Source of the DNA: Gigaspora margarita
Taxonomy: Eukaryota; Glomeromycota; Glomeromycetes; Diversisporales; Gigasporaceae
Reading direction: 5' to 3'
NCBI GenBank assembly: GCA_009809945.1
Contig: WTPW01002109.1
Span: forward strand, 37,442-101,441
Length of the DNA: 64,000 nt
The notes beneath the pieces are model-generated. The model did not search any database. It saw only the letters and a list, made by a program, of their open reading frames with translations, and was not told where the DNA came from. A program made the translations under genes and the position numbers. This document shows, one piece after another, positions 46,127 through 57,330 of the stretch. The number at the start of each line of letters is the position of its first letter. Within the stretch, counting starts at the first letter, position 1.

Positions 46127-46570
46127 GGGAAAAATCAATTATTGTTTATCAAATTTCTGGAATCTGGCACTGTCAGAGCAATAACAAATTTTTTTACTAA
46201 GCTAACCTTTACTTCTCCACTAATTGAAAGGTGTAGAGCACATTCTTGCGATTCTAATAGTGGTAAAATCATTAAAATTGGACTAGTAGATCACAAGATA
46301 TCGTTAAAAAATGTTTCTCGACCATATAGAGTTTCTATGTAAACAATAATATTGTTTACATAGAAACTCTATATAGTTATAAAACGTTTTTTAATGATAT
46401 CTTGTGATCTACTAGTCCAATTTTAATGATTTTACCACCATTAGAATCGCAAGAATGTGCTCTACACCTTTCAATTAGTGGACAAGTAAAAGTTAGCTTA
46501 GTAAAAAAAATTGTTATTGTTCTGATAGTGCCAGATTCTAGAAATTTGATAAACAATAATTGATTTTCCC
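46127..46570. mobile_element. Near-perfect palindrome, arms about 220 bp
   Basis: The left arm starts GGGAAAAATCAATTATTG and the right arm ends CAATAATTGATTTTCCC; the arms meet at AAACAATAATATTGTTT (46341-46357) with almost no loop. The arms differ by only a modest number of substitutions (for example TATCGTTAAAAAATG against CGTTTTTTAATGATA). Two opposite-strand frames in the arms encode nearly the same peptide (IKFLESGT, SLKNV) because of the symmetry. No protein function is implied. Confidence 0.85.
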
Positions 46571-48184
46571 CAATTTTACTATATATAGTAATATATGCAG
46601 CCCTGTTTGATATACAGATCACAAATTAACTGTACTTAAAAATCCCATATAACCAAATTTTAAATATTGGTTAATTCATAATTTAAAATTCTTTATTAGT
46701 ATAATTAAGCCAATTGAAAATAACATAGGGATGCAAAATTATTTTTTATAATTTATACTGTGCACCAAGTAATGAAGCATGCTAGTCAAGACAAAATAGT
46801 TAAAACAAAAACCTGGTAAATATTTTTTTTTATAAACTTATGCTTTTTTTTAATGATATTACAATTTTAATATACAATTAGAAGATATGTATGTAGTACT
46901 ATATTGTTTTATCTTACAAACAATAGTTGATGATACTATTCATAAATGTATTCATAAATTGAATGTTCTACAAGTATATTAGCTCTGAAAATGATTAAAA
47001 TTGCCAATTCAGATATTAATTCAAGTAAAAATTAGCATTATACTTTGCAAGAGTGGCTAACTCAAAAGAAGTAATTTACTATGTACAAGATATTATAATG
47101 CACTCTATGAATAATGTAAAAATTGTTAAATTGTTTAATTATGCAAATTTTTTACTTTTATGCCTTTTTTATTGATTATGTTATTTTTTTTATTTAAATT
47201 TATAAAGCAGTTTATTTTTAATATATGCAAATTTAATGTTTTTGTTTAAATTTTTTTATATAAAAGCTTAAATCAAGCAAATTTTTTACTGTAGTGCCTT
47301 TTTTATTGATTATGCAATTTTTTAATTTAAATTTATAAAGCAGTTTTTTTTATATAAATGGTATTTTACAAATTTAATGTTTTTTTAATTTATTTATTTA
47401 TATAAAATTTTATGTAAATTTTCATCACCTTTTATTTATGCTTACAATATAAGTAATATTATTAATGGTTATATAATTTTTATTATTTTGTTATATAATT
47501 TTATCTTATTAATTTTTCATGATTAAGAAATAGCAGACTTCATTTCAAAATTTAAAAAAGCTTAGGTCAATTTGAAATCGACCTAAATTGTAAAATAATG
47601 CAAAACAAATGCCAATAACTACAAAATACTAAAGCCTATTATCTAATACTAAATATAGATTATTATACTACATGTAAATTAAAATTATATAGCAAATATG
47701 TTCTTATATCTTGAACTGTACTATAAATAGAAAAAAAGATAACTATAATATCTTCTAAAACAGGAAAATATAGTGCACCAAAAAGTTAAATAGAACCATC
47801 CCTTTACATTTTATATAATTATACTAGTATAATATAGAATAAAATTTTATTCTAATAAAAATAAATTTACTTAAATAAAAGATTATTTGTATTGCATATG
47901 GGTATAGTTGGGGTGAAATTCATTTTCAATTTTTTTAATTTCAACAATGATTTCAACAATAATTACAACATTTTTAATAAATCTATAAATTAAGTCTAAA
48001 ACAATTATTGTATTTGATTTAACTTAGTTTTAATTAATTTTTGGCATAATTTAAATTAATTTTTAATATTAAAAAACTAATTTCACCAATTTAACCATCA
48101 ACTAATTTTAACAATTTCAACAAAAACTTCTTATTAAGAAGAGTAATTTCACCCCCATCTACACATATGGGCCATTTTGACACA
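46571..48184. other. AT-rich non-coding stretch
   Basis: Short direct repeat near 47150-47360 (GCAAATTTTTTACT, then GCCTTTTTTATTGATTATG, twice). No gene recognised. Confidence 0.5.
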
Positions 48185-48780
48185 TACCATATATTCCTAA
48201 AAATAAGCTACTCCAAAAATAAGCTACCTCTTAATTTTTTCAAAAAACACATTAGTAGTTGCTATATATAAAAGCCAAAATTTACTAAGTAAACTTCAAA
48301 AGTGCTATTAGTAAACTTTGTTCAGTACATCAAATTCACTAACAGTAAAATTTTATGTCATTTGGGTAACTTTTTATTAGTACAATTTTCAATTTTCAAA
48401 AAATTCAACAATTTAAAAATAATCTACCCTAGTTTTTTATATAATTTTTGGCCCAAAAAAGGGATTGTCTAAAGTGGAGTAAATCACCTGACAATTAGCT
48501 ATTCAAATTATCAAATTTTGATGATCTTTAGCAAAGCAAACAAAAAAGAGAAGCAAAAATCTTGAAAAATACAAAAAATAGCATCCTAAACCTATCTTGG
48601 TGTTTAATTAAAAATGTCAGAAGGGCAATTTTGTTTATATTTTATAATCTAAAACCTCTCTAACTCTAACTTAAAATAAATCTAACCCTAAAGTTAATTT
48701 GATAAAATATATTATAAGAATCTACTCCGCTTTAGATGTCCCCCAAATAAGATAGTTTATTTTCAGGAATATACAGTATA
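48185..48780. mobile_element. AAGCTACC / GGTAGCTT element, copy 3, with nested MITE
   Basis: The left end TACCATATATTCCTAAAAAT, then AAGCTAC (48185), is mirrored by AGTTTATTTTCAGGAATATA (48754-48773). The core GTAAACTTTGTTCAG is present at 48309. A nested element at 48461-48744 splits the right end. Confidence 0.65.
48461..48744. mobile_element. Nested 284-bp MITE
   Basis: GGGATTGTCTAAAGTGGAGT (48461) faces ACTCCGCTTTAGATGTCCCC (48724-48743 region). The interior includes AAAACCTCTCTAACTCTAAC and TCTAACCCTAAAG, words also found in the 8.0-8.9 kb fold-back element (CACTAATTAAAAATGT against TGTTTAATTAAAAATGT). Non-coding. Confidence 0.65.
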
Positions 48781-49552
48781 TTAATTATTTTTTATATAAA
48801 AAAATTGTACTATAACAAAATAAATTATGTTTTAATTGGAAGTAAATTATGGCAAACTAGAAAAAACCCTATTTTTTGTTGTTTTTTCCTTTTTAGATCA
48901 GAGTGCAATCAGAGTGCAATTACCAAAATAAGAAATTAAATTAGAGAGTGACAAAAATCAGGTGATTTTCTAAGGGGGGAGGGGTAAAAAATATTGAAAT
49001 TATATATAGGAACCTGACCAAATCTATATAAAGAGGGGCGAGGAAGGGTAGTCCTCTAATAAAAAATAATTAGGTGGTTAATGATATGGCTCTTATTAGT
49101 AGAAATGTAAAAACAAGTAATTTAATTGGCTAAATTAATAGATAATCACAGATCATTACAGATTGTCATATAGTAAAATGCATTCAATCCACCTATATAG
49201 ATTAATTTGTACAGTATTCGAATTCAGGTTATAATATTTATTATATGAATTCAGTATATCCTAAGTAAATAAATATAAATTATTTGTTCTAAAGTTTTTA
49301 GCTCAATATATAAAAAGTTTGGTGTATAGAAGACTGAATTAGAAAGAGGCAACAATATAAAAAAAGTATTAGAACCCATGCAAGAAATAGAAAAAGAGAA
49401 AACAGAAATTCTTACAATGATAGAAGACAGAAATTTAACATACAAGAAGTTACAGTAGTAGAGCAGAACATTCATTTAGTAGAATGAAGCACCTCTAGAA
49501 CTAATGAGAGCACAATTAAGCTCATATAATAAAGGAGTTGAGGCATCAATTA
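48781..49552. other. Non-coding stretch
   Basis: No gene or bounded repeat recognised. A 74-codon minus-strand frame (49475-49251) is unrecognised. Confidence 0.5.
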
Positions 49553-50069
49553 GGGGGCATCCATAAATAACATTATGTACCCCTACATAGTAGCTCTTGA
49601 CCCCTCTCTACTATATAAAAAAAATTTTAAAAATCCATATATTTATTTACAAAAACTTGAATATATTATGACCCAGTGATCCAATCTGGATGATTTTGGT
49701 ACCATTCAATTCGTCTCTATGAGACGAATCCAATGGTATCAAAATCATTTCATTTATATCACTGGATCACGTTTTATTAACGAAATACTATTGATTTTAT
49801 TGCAATTTTATAAGAAAACATAATAACCAATAGTATTTCGTTAATAAAACGTGATCCAGTAATCCAAATCAAATAATTTTGGTACTATTCGAATCCTCTC
49901 CTCGAGTCGATTCGAATGGCACCAAAATTATCCAATTTGGACCACTGGATCAAGTTTTAGACAAATTTTTATAAAAAATTGCGTTATGTTGAGGGGACCC
50001 CCCTACATATTGGAAAATCGTTATATTTTGGGGACCCCCCTCAAGCATAACGTTATTTATGGATGCCCC
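49553..50069. mobile_element. 517-bp MITE with GGGGCATCCATAAATAAC ends, TSD ATTA
   Basis: Left GGGGGCATCCATAAATAACA at 49553; right GTTATTTATGGATGCCCC ending at 50069. ATTA flanks both sides (49549-49552, 50070-50073). Inside are two hairpins back to back, each with CACTGGATCA/TGATCCAGT-like words around AATTCGTCTC-TATGAGACGAATC (49705-49735) and ATTCGAATCC-GGATTCGAAT-like halves (49895-49920). AAACGTGATCCAGT at 49847 is the reverse complement of ACTGGATCACGTTT at 49762. The terminal sequence belongs to a widespread MITE type as far as I recall; the family name is not assigned. Confidence 0.8.
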
Positions 50070-50227
50070 ATTAACTAAAACCCTCTATAATATTACCAAT
50101 AGTCTTGAATAAAGAAAATATTGCTCTAGTAAACCCTATTAAAACAAAAAAGAGAATGATTAGAATAACAACAGTATGTCTTTTATAATTAGCAAATTCT
50201 GATAAGTTATACAACTAAAAAAATGTT

Positions 50228-50444
50228 GGGGATGATGCTGAAATCGGATGATGCTGAAATTTGGGGTCTTGATTTGAAACTATAAGCCCTGCTAAAATCT
50301 ACATATACTCTTTAAATATCAAATCTATACCCAAACCTTACCCTAACCCTATAAGACAAAAATGAAAAAACATCTCAAAAAAATTTTAAAATTTCATATC
50401 AAAATAAATAAAAATTTCAGGATCATCCAATTTCGCATCATCCC
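50228..50444. mobile_element. 217-bp MITE with doubled terminal repeats, second member
   Basis: GGATGATGCTGAAATC is followed by GGATGATGCTGAAATTT at the left end; the right end shows the mirrored pair (AAATTTCAGGATCATCC, then AATTTCGCATCATCCC). The core GCTAAAATCTACATATACTC and TACCCTAACCCTATAAG is the reverse complement of the core of 17969-18185. No clear target duplication. Confidence 0.75.
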
Positions 50445-50586
50445 TGACAAAAAATAATACAACCAGATATAAATAACAAATTCATCAAGATCAAGCAAAA
50501 AGAAAAAAAAAAGAATAAAAAAAATAAAAAAGAAAATCTGGAACTATATAAAAAATCTAAAATATTACAATAATAAGAGAAAAACA

Positions 50587-51190
50587 CATGATCACAATTA
50601 TGATATTAAATATTAGAAGGCTTAATAATAGAAGTAAATATAAAGAAACACTAACTCTCCTTAAATTATACAATATAGATATTATATTAATTCAAGAAAC
50701 TAATTTGAACAGTATGTGTATACAAACTTTCTCAAAAATTAATGGCACCTAGACTTGATATGGTTATTGAAGGCAGCTATACTAGCAGAAATAGAAGAAT
50801 AATTTTTATTAATCAACAAATCTCACATAATAGAAGAGTAATAACAGCTAATTTTTAATTGAAGCATCTAATATTCCAAGCTACAAATATCTATACTCTT
50901 CAAATTATCTCTGATAGGTGTAATTTTTTAGAGGTTTGAACACCCAGCATGACACTAATATAATTAATATTGTAGCTAGCAACTTCAATACAAATCTGAA
51001 CCTAACAGATAACAAAAATAGTCAATCACATAGCCACTATGACCCAACTAGGAACAAATTAGAAAAACTCATAGAGGCTTTTACAGACACAGTATGTATT
51101 AGCAAAACAAACCTCTTTATTACTTACTATCAAATAGTTAGAAATAAAAGACTATGCTATAAGACTAGACTATACATTCCTCAACAATAA
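50587..51190 (+). pseudogene. L1-like LINE endonuclease remnant
   Basis: ITIMILNIRRLNN at about 50590, LYNIDIILIQETNLN (about 50660-50710) and, in another frame, IVASNFNTNLNLTDN (about 50968-51015) where G-D-F-N is expected. The Asp of GDFN is Asn here. PTRNKLEKLIEAFTDT and YKTRLYIPQQ follow (84-codon frame 50936-51190). Blocks I, the catalytic Glu and the DFN block are in the usual order for an AP-like LINE endonuclease. Confidence 0.65.
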
Positions 51191-51194
51191 ATAT

Positions 51195-52232
51195 ATGAGG
51201 CTATTCAGTAAAAGAGGAAGATCTCCTTTTTGTTAAAAAATTTTTATTGGCCTATTAAATAAAGTATATTCAAAGGTACAATCTTAATTAGAATAGTATT
51301 TATAATAATTTATTTAAATATTTGGTTTATGTAACCTTGTACAAAAGTGCAAATTGGCATAATCTGCACTGATCTACATCAATCTACATCAATTTACATT
51401 GATTTCTGCATTAGCTTATAATTACATAATAATATAATATAGCTGTCCAAATTTTTTGTACACAATATACAAAATCTGCAGTTAAAATCAAATTTTTATT
51501 GATTCATTTTATTGATTTTAACTTGCTTCGAATTGATATATGTATGTACTGTGTAACTATTAGCTATCATAAAGTAGAGAATGGAGTTGAGAAAAATTAT
51601 GCTGACAGTTAATCAGGTCACTTAATTACAAGTTATACAATTAATAATCTATAATCATTTAGCTGCTTAACCATTATATTTGAATACTTAAATAATCAGA
51701 TTCAATTATTATAAAATGCACCTATGGTGTTGAACACCATAGATAAATTAGATTTGCAAATTTGTGTAACAAAAACAAAAAAAAACTTTTATAAAACAAA
51801 AAATAAATTTTAATTACTTTAGGGTTAGGGTGAGGCCTGGGATTTTATTGGGGCATTAGTATATACAAAATTTTACAAAAAATTTTTTTTATTAGAGCTC
51901 CAAAAGTGGTTTCATAAGCAAAATTTTGAGATATGAAAGTTTTTTTAAAAAATAAACAAAAAATCAAAATTTTATGTTACACCTGATCTTAAATTTAAAT
52001 TGGCTATTCTAATAGTATTGTGTAACATAGTGTTCAACACTATAGGTGTATTTTAGTAAACTTGTCAGATTTAATTATAATAATTTATTATTGATAATTA
52101 GACAATGGGTCCGATCACATGAGTTTAGCCTGATTAGTTTTGATCAGAAAATCTAAAACATGATTTTCTCAAAATTTTGATCAGATCAAAAATGAAGATC
52201 TCCTTCCTTTCTATTGAATATCCCCCATATAT
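51195..52232. mobile_element. About 1.04-kb inverted-repeat element nested in the L1-like LINE
   Basis: The left end AGGCTATTCAGTAAAAGAGG, then AAGATCTCC (51197), is mirrored by GGAGATCTTC-type sequence read inversely at 52190-52230 (AAGATCTCCTTCCTTTCTAT, then TGAATATCC). It separates the LINE endonuclease from its RT. The interior is non-coding and carries another element (51720-52063). Confidence 0.6.
51720..52063. mobile_element. Nested 344-bp MITE with CACCTATGGTGTTGAACAC ends
   Basis: CACCTATGGTGTTGAACACC at 51720 is mirrored by AGTGTTCAACACTATAGGTG ending near 52060. The core has TTAGGGTTAGGGTGAGG (51823), GTGTAACAAAAACAAAAAAA and ATGTTACACCTGATCTTAAA, modules shared with 2.4 and 44.4 kb. 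Confidence 0.7.
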
Positions 52233-52249
52233 AGATATGCAAAAAGGCA

Positions 52250-53750
52250 GAAACTAAGTTCAGAAACTCTAACCATTTTCTTGTATAGTGCACCTTAATT
52301 GCAACCAAAAGCATCTAGACCTACTCTATGGAAACTCAACTTATGCATACTAGATAATCTATTTACATCAAAGGAAATAGAAAAAAACTTAAAGAATAGA
52401 AAGGCAACATTAGACTGGAATTACTATAAGGTCTAGTTGCAATAAATTTTTAGGGCCTGCAAATTACCAACTATTCCTAAAACTCATGCAGAAAATTTAT
52501 AAAAGAATAACAGAACAAAATAACAAAATAGCCAAGAACCCACAGCTAATAGACCTGAGCATTGTAGTAGTAAAGCTAAATTCAGAGTTGCAGGAAGAGT
52601 TGAAACTCCTAACAAAAAATGGCAATTAAAATCAAATGTCAAATAACTAGAAGAAGGTGAAAAATCAACAAAGTATTTCTTTGAATAGTACAAGTCAAAA
52701 GTATCACAGGAGGCAACAAGTATGATTAGAAATCCAGCTTTACCAACTTCAGAAAATTAGATAGAAATTTTGCAATATATAAGAATACAATTCAAGAAGC
52801 TATACTAGGCAGTACTAAAAGATGTAGTAGTAGTAGAGAAGTTAACAGATGGTCTACTATCAGTATTACAACAACAAAAAATGTACTAATAAAGAAATTA
52901 GCTTACAAAAATTACAAATACAATTGACAAATTTCCAAACTACAAAGCTCTAGGTTTGGATAGTTTAAAATATAAATTTTACAAGGCTTTTATAATGAAA
53001 TTTTTTTAGTCCTAAAAAACATCTTCAATAACACAGCTAGTTTGGGCATAATTCCAGACTTATGGAGAAAATCTGTAATTACACTGCTTTCAAAAAATAG
53101 TGATACTCTCAAAAATATTAGAAACTAAAAACCTATTTTATTAGTAAATTCAGATACTAAGATCTTTATAAAGATCACAACAGACAGACTTAACTACATT
53201 TGTAAAGAAATTATAAACAAACATTAAACAGGGTTCATAATAGAGCAGATCAATTGTATATGCTGCCTTAGATATTATAAATACAATGAGAAGTTAAAAA
53301 AATTAGCTTAACATGGTCTAACCTCTTTTCTTGGACCAAAAGAAGGCCTTTGATAAAGTGAACTACGATTACCTAATATGAGTACTTGAAAAAATGGGCT
53401 TTAGCACAGTATTTGTAGAATTAATCCAAGGTCTTTTCTTATACTTATTAGCTTATATAACAGATTCAGGCCTACTCTCTACTCACTTAATCAATAAAAG
53501 AGTCAGGCAAGAAGATCCTCCTGCTTTATATAATAGTATTTGAACATCTTTTAAGACTACTAAGGCAGAAAATAAATGAAGCACCAACAGGGCCCATGAA
53601 GTTTAAGTCACTGCTTATACTAATGATCTAATAGTAGGTATAGGTTCAATAGAAGATTGGAATATATTAATGAACCTTTTATTAAACTACAAAGCAGTAG
53701 CTATTGTAGTAGTGAATAAGAAAAAATCCAAGTTACTACTATTAATGAAA
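52250..53750 (+). pseudogene. L1-like LINE reverse transcriptase remnant
   Basis: Pre-RT word EEGEKSTKYFFE near 52650; RT blocks NYKALGLDSLKYKFYKAF (about 52940), IPDLWRKSVITLLSKNSD (about 53050), NIRN then KPILLVNSDTKIFIKIT (about 53115), DQKKAFDKVNYDYL (about 53333-53374), and YTNDLIVGIGSIEDWN (about 53617-53664), where Y-A-D-D is expected and the first Asp is Asn. NKKKSKLL follows. Frames shift repeatedly. KAFD supplies motif A; loss of one motif C Asp would inactivate it even without the stops. Confidence 0.75.
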
Positions 53751-54520
53751 ATAGTGCTTAGACAGAACTACTAGAGGAGGCAAATTTTGATAAACTAAAG
53801 AAGAATAGGACAATAAGGATTCTAGGATTTGAGATAAACAAAAAAGAACAACAAAACAAAACTCTCTGGAATAAGGTTGCCACAAAAATAGTTAACAGAA
53901 AATATGAAAAAAGGTCTCTTGTTTAAGGGCAGAATTTTGATAGAAAGTTGCTTTTCTTATCTAGGTTTGGTTTGCTTCCTATATACTTCCCCAAACAGAA
54001 AACAATTAGATAGAATTAATAAAATAATGATTACTTGAATAAAGAACAAATCAAAACTTCTTTCAAGGTATGCTATATACCAACAATTACAAGAAAATAA
54101 TGGGTTGAATACTTTTGTTCTACTGGACATGCTTGATACAAAATTGATAATAGTCTGGGTGAAGCATCTGACTAGTAAGAATTTTTGGGCAATAAACAAG
54201 AGGTTGAAAATAGAAACTGCACTGTTCAGAAGATGCAAAAAAATAGTAAAAAAGCCCTTTCTGCTTTCTCAATTAGACTGAAGGGGTTGGTCCTGCGAAT
54301 GGAAGCTGTACTTTACAGTATGGAAAAGACTAAAGAAAAAAATCCCAGATAGTAGTAGAATTTGGCCATAAAGCCTTAAGAAACCCAAAATTATAGAAAC
54401 TAGTATAGTAAATCTAATGACAGTCAAGGCCACAAACTATCTAAAGAAATTATTTATTTCATATACCCTAATGCAGGCCAACTTCTTTAGTAACCTAACT
54501 AAAAAAACTGGGCATAGTTA
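53750..54520 (+). pseudogene. L1-like LINE ORF2 C-terminal remnant
   Basis: LKKNRTIRILGFEINKKE (about 53790-53850), TLWNKVATKIVNRKYEKRS (about 53860), LDRINKIMIT, then ENNGLNTFVLLDMLDTKLII and VWVKHLTSKNFWAINK (about 54000-54200) are blocks seen after RT in L1-like ORF2 proteins. A Cys-containing region near 54775 may be the final zinc motif, but the decay is too great to be sure. The minus-strand 93-codon frame here is a shadow. Confidence 0.6.
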
Positions 54521-55190
54521 GTAGAGCTGCAAACATTTAGAAGGTCCAAGGTAGTTCATCACTCTTTACATCATATAAAATTTTTATAATCATATTAAAT
54601 GTCATGTTACATACATCATATCAAATGCCATAGTATATATTCATTAATTTACTAATGTCTGCAGCTCTAATAGTTAGTAATAAAATGAATTTAAATAACA
54701 AAAAGCACATTTTTTTGAGAATGCTACATAAGGCTCTTCCTCTAGGTACAAGACTGGTGCATATGGACCCAATAATCTCATGTGTGCTCATGATGCCCCA
54801 AATAAACTGCAGACAATAGAATACTTCACAATAAAATGCTAAGTCAGTAGCAAACTATAGGTGCTTGCATATGACATGTTTGGTCTTTTGCAAGGTGTAG
54901 CCCTCTATCTACAATAGAAGAAGTAATCATAGTATCCAATGTTAAATCAGTTTAGCCAATACAATGATTTTTTGGTTCATATTATAGTAATATATGAAAT
55001 ATAGATCTGGTTCACAAACAAGCAGTGGGGTAACAGTATGATACCAGAACCAGCAATGTATTTATATAGAAAGCCAGAATCACAAAAGAAAAAGAACTGG
55101 TATTAAATAGTCACTTGCTAAAAGAAAGAAAAAACTTTTCAAAGGGTATATATAGTACAAATAGCTTAGAAAAGTAAATATATATAGTAA

Positions 55191-56040
55191 TATGTTTTTC
55201 TAAATTAGTATAATAAATAGCACCTCCTAGATAATTACTATCTCAGGGTTTTAATAAAAAATCTATATATATAGAAGTTTAATATGCTTCACATAGATGT
55301 GATGTGCTTGTATATCGTGCCTTAATTTGATTGGCTAAATTTGCAGATTATTATTTTTAAAAAAATCTATTATTTTTGTTAAAATTCTTTAGATTAAGAA
55401 TTAGTCTTAAAATTTTAAAAAAAGGCTTAAAATTTTTTGTGCCTATATGCAAAATTTAGTGCTAAACACGCTTATTTAGTTGAATTAGAAAGTTATCTTA
55501 ATAAAATTTAGAGAAATCATTAAAAAATGAGTTTAAAAAATGAAAAATTATGAATATCACTAAATTTTATTAAAATAACCTTTTATTAAGATAATTTTTA
55601 CTTTGACTGAGTAAACTTGTTCTGCACAAAATTTTGTATAAAGTTACAAAAAAATTTAAAAATTCCTAATAAACCTTCTAACCTAATCCTAAGCTAATAG
55701 GTTTTACAATAATATGTTTATTTTTTAAAAAAAAAAGATCTACAAATTTAGTAATCTAATTAGGAAGCAATATTTATGCAGTGCAAAATATGCATTTATT
55801 CTTATATAATATATAGAATATTTAATATTAATACTTTTATCCACTGGTCTGTTTCAGATGATTTTATCACCTAAGTGACCATCTCAATGAGATGATTCTA
55901 ACAAGCATAAAATCATCAAAATCCAATTCTGAAGTCCTGAAATTGATATAAATTTATTTTCTCCTTATAATAAAATTATTATTTTATCATGAGTGTCTGG
56001 TACATTTTTGACAATCATTTTGTATATGGGAAAATTAAAT
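55191..56040. other. Non-coding, with one small hairpin
   Basis: A hairpin at 55855-55925 (GATGATTTTATCACC, ATCTCAATGAGAT, then AAAATCATC) resembles the hairpins in the 33.9-41.7 and 49.5-50.1 kb elements. Otherwise AT-rich, no gene. Confidence 0.5.
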
Positions 56041-57260
56041 AGCAAAAATGAATGATCACATATCATGAGAAATTCACAATATTGATTATATCAAATACAT
56101 GTTATTAGCATTAATGGCCCTTATATCATATAGTATCATATTTAATAGCTGGTTTGTAAGTATGAAAGTGTAAATGATTTTAACTTTTAAGTAAAATATT
56201 TATAGAATAGATCAATTACAAATTAATGATGAATCTGTTATACATTTATCATACAAATGATTATAGTCATATGTTTAATATTAAAATAGTATTGTTATAA
56301 CTAATAAATTTTCTCACATTCTAATTATGATGTTTTGATATAGCAAATCAAAAATGGTAAAGTTGATTGAATTTTTTAATAATGAATCAGTTGACAATCA
56401 ATTTATTTTTCTTTTATCAAAATTGTGTTTTGCTGTTATGTGCACTTTGTATCTTTGAAATTGGATTAAGATATAGATAACATTAATAACATGCGCTAGT
56501 GAGTCACTACCAAAATAGTAGGTTTATACCAGCATTATATGATAGAAACCATAATAATTCCAATACAAACTAACTCAACCCTTACCCCATATTGTGATTA
56601 ATAGAATAGCATGCAAGTTTTGTATAAGAATTTTTAACAGTGATTTATAATAAATACCACAATTATTTGATCAAAAACTCACCTTAAAATGTAATGTCTG
56701 TTTAGTAGGTTTGTAACAACCTTTTTTATAGTAATTCATAATAGAAATTATGTAATACTAATACAAAATAATTTACCTTTTTGTCATTACTAGAATAGTG
56801 AGTTCTGTAATAAATTTAAAAAATAGTTATGGGCACTTTTATATCTTTGAAGTTAGATAACTGAGATGTGGATAATGTTAATAACATGTATTAGTGAGTC
56901 ACATACTGTGCATTGCCAGAATAGTAAGGTTTGTAACAGTAATATATAATGGAAACCATAATAATCCAACACAAACTAACTCAATTCTAAACCCTGTATT
57001 ATGATTATCAGAATAGTGTGTGAGTTTTGTATGAGAATTTTTAACAGTAATTCATGATAGAAACTATAATATTTGATCAAACTCCACCTTAAATTGTATT
57101 ATCTGCTGAGTAGATTTGTAACAAAATTTTTTATAGTAATTTTCATGATAAAAATTATGGTAATTTTAATACAAAATAATTCACCTTTTCATCATTACTG
57201 GAATAATGAGTTCTGAAGTAGAATTTAAAAAATTGAGTTTCATCTATTAAGGGCACTTTG
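56041..57260 (-). repeat. Satellite-like array, inverted orientation
   Basis: The same two modules as 9.36-11.31 kb in reverse complement: TGTTAATAACATG(C/T)(G/A), TAGTGAGTCAC, GATAGAAACCATAATAATTC, CAA(A/T)ACAAACTAACTCAA and GAATAG(C/T)(A/G)TG. It ends about 30 bp before the Helitron 3' terminus at 57289. Confidence 0.65.
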
Positions 57261-57288
57261 CATATTTATTAGATCAACTAGATATAAA

Positions 57289-57330
57289 TTAGGGTAGCTG
57301 CGCAATGCAGTTGCGCTAAAACCAGGAACG
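57289..57330 (-). other. Helitron 3' terminus with hairpin and CTAA|T
   Basis: Order on the minus strand: CGTTCCTGGT, TTTA, hairpin GCGCAACTGCATTGCGC, AGCTACC, CTAA, then T outside. The same order with base changes is present at 2793-2832. Hairpin followed by CTRR and a host T is the recognised Helitron end structure. Confidence 0.8.

Larger units (their letters stand above)
50587..55190 (+). mobile_element. L1-like LINE remnant, heavily decayed
   Basis: Endonuclease (50587-51190), pre-RT (52250-52870), RT (52880-53750), C-terminal region (53750-54500) and a possible cysteine-containing tail (54715-54850) follow in order on the plus strand, with a stop or frameshift every few tens of codons. 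A 1-kb inverted-repeat element interrupts it at about 51195-52232. KAFDKV, RILGFEI and the W-x-K-pre-RT words differ from the EN-RT-RNase H LINE, so this is a separate family. No ends or TSD were found. Confidence 0.75.

Noticed and set aside
46142..46622. Pair of similar 66- and 81-codon frames
   Set aside because: They are the two arms of one palindrome read on opposite strands.
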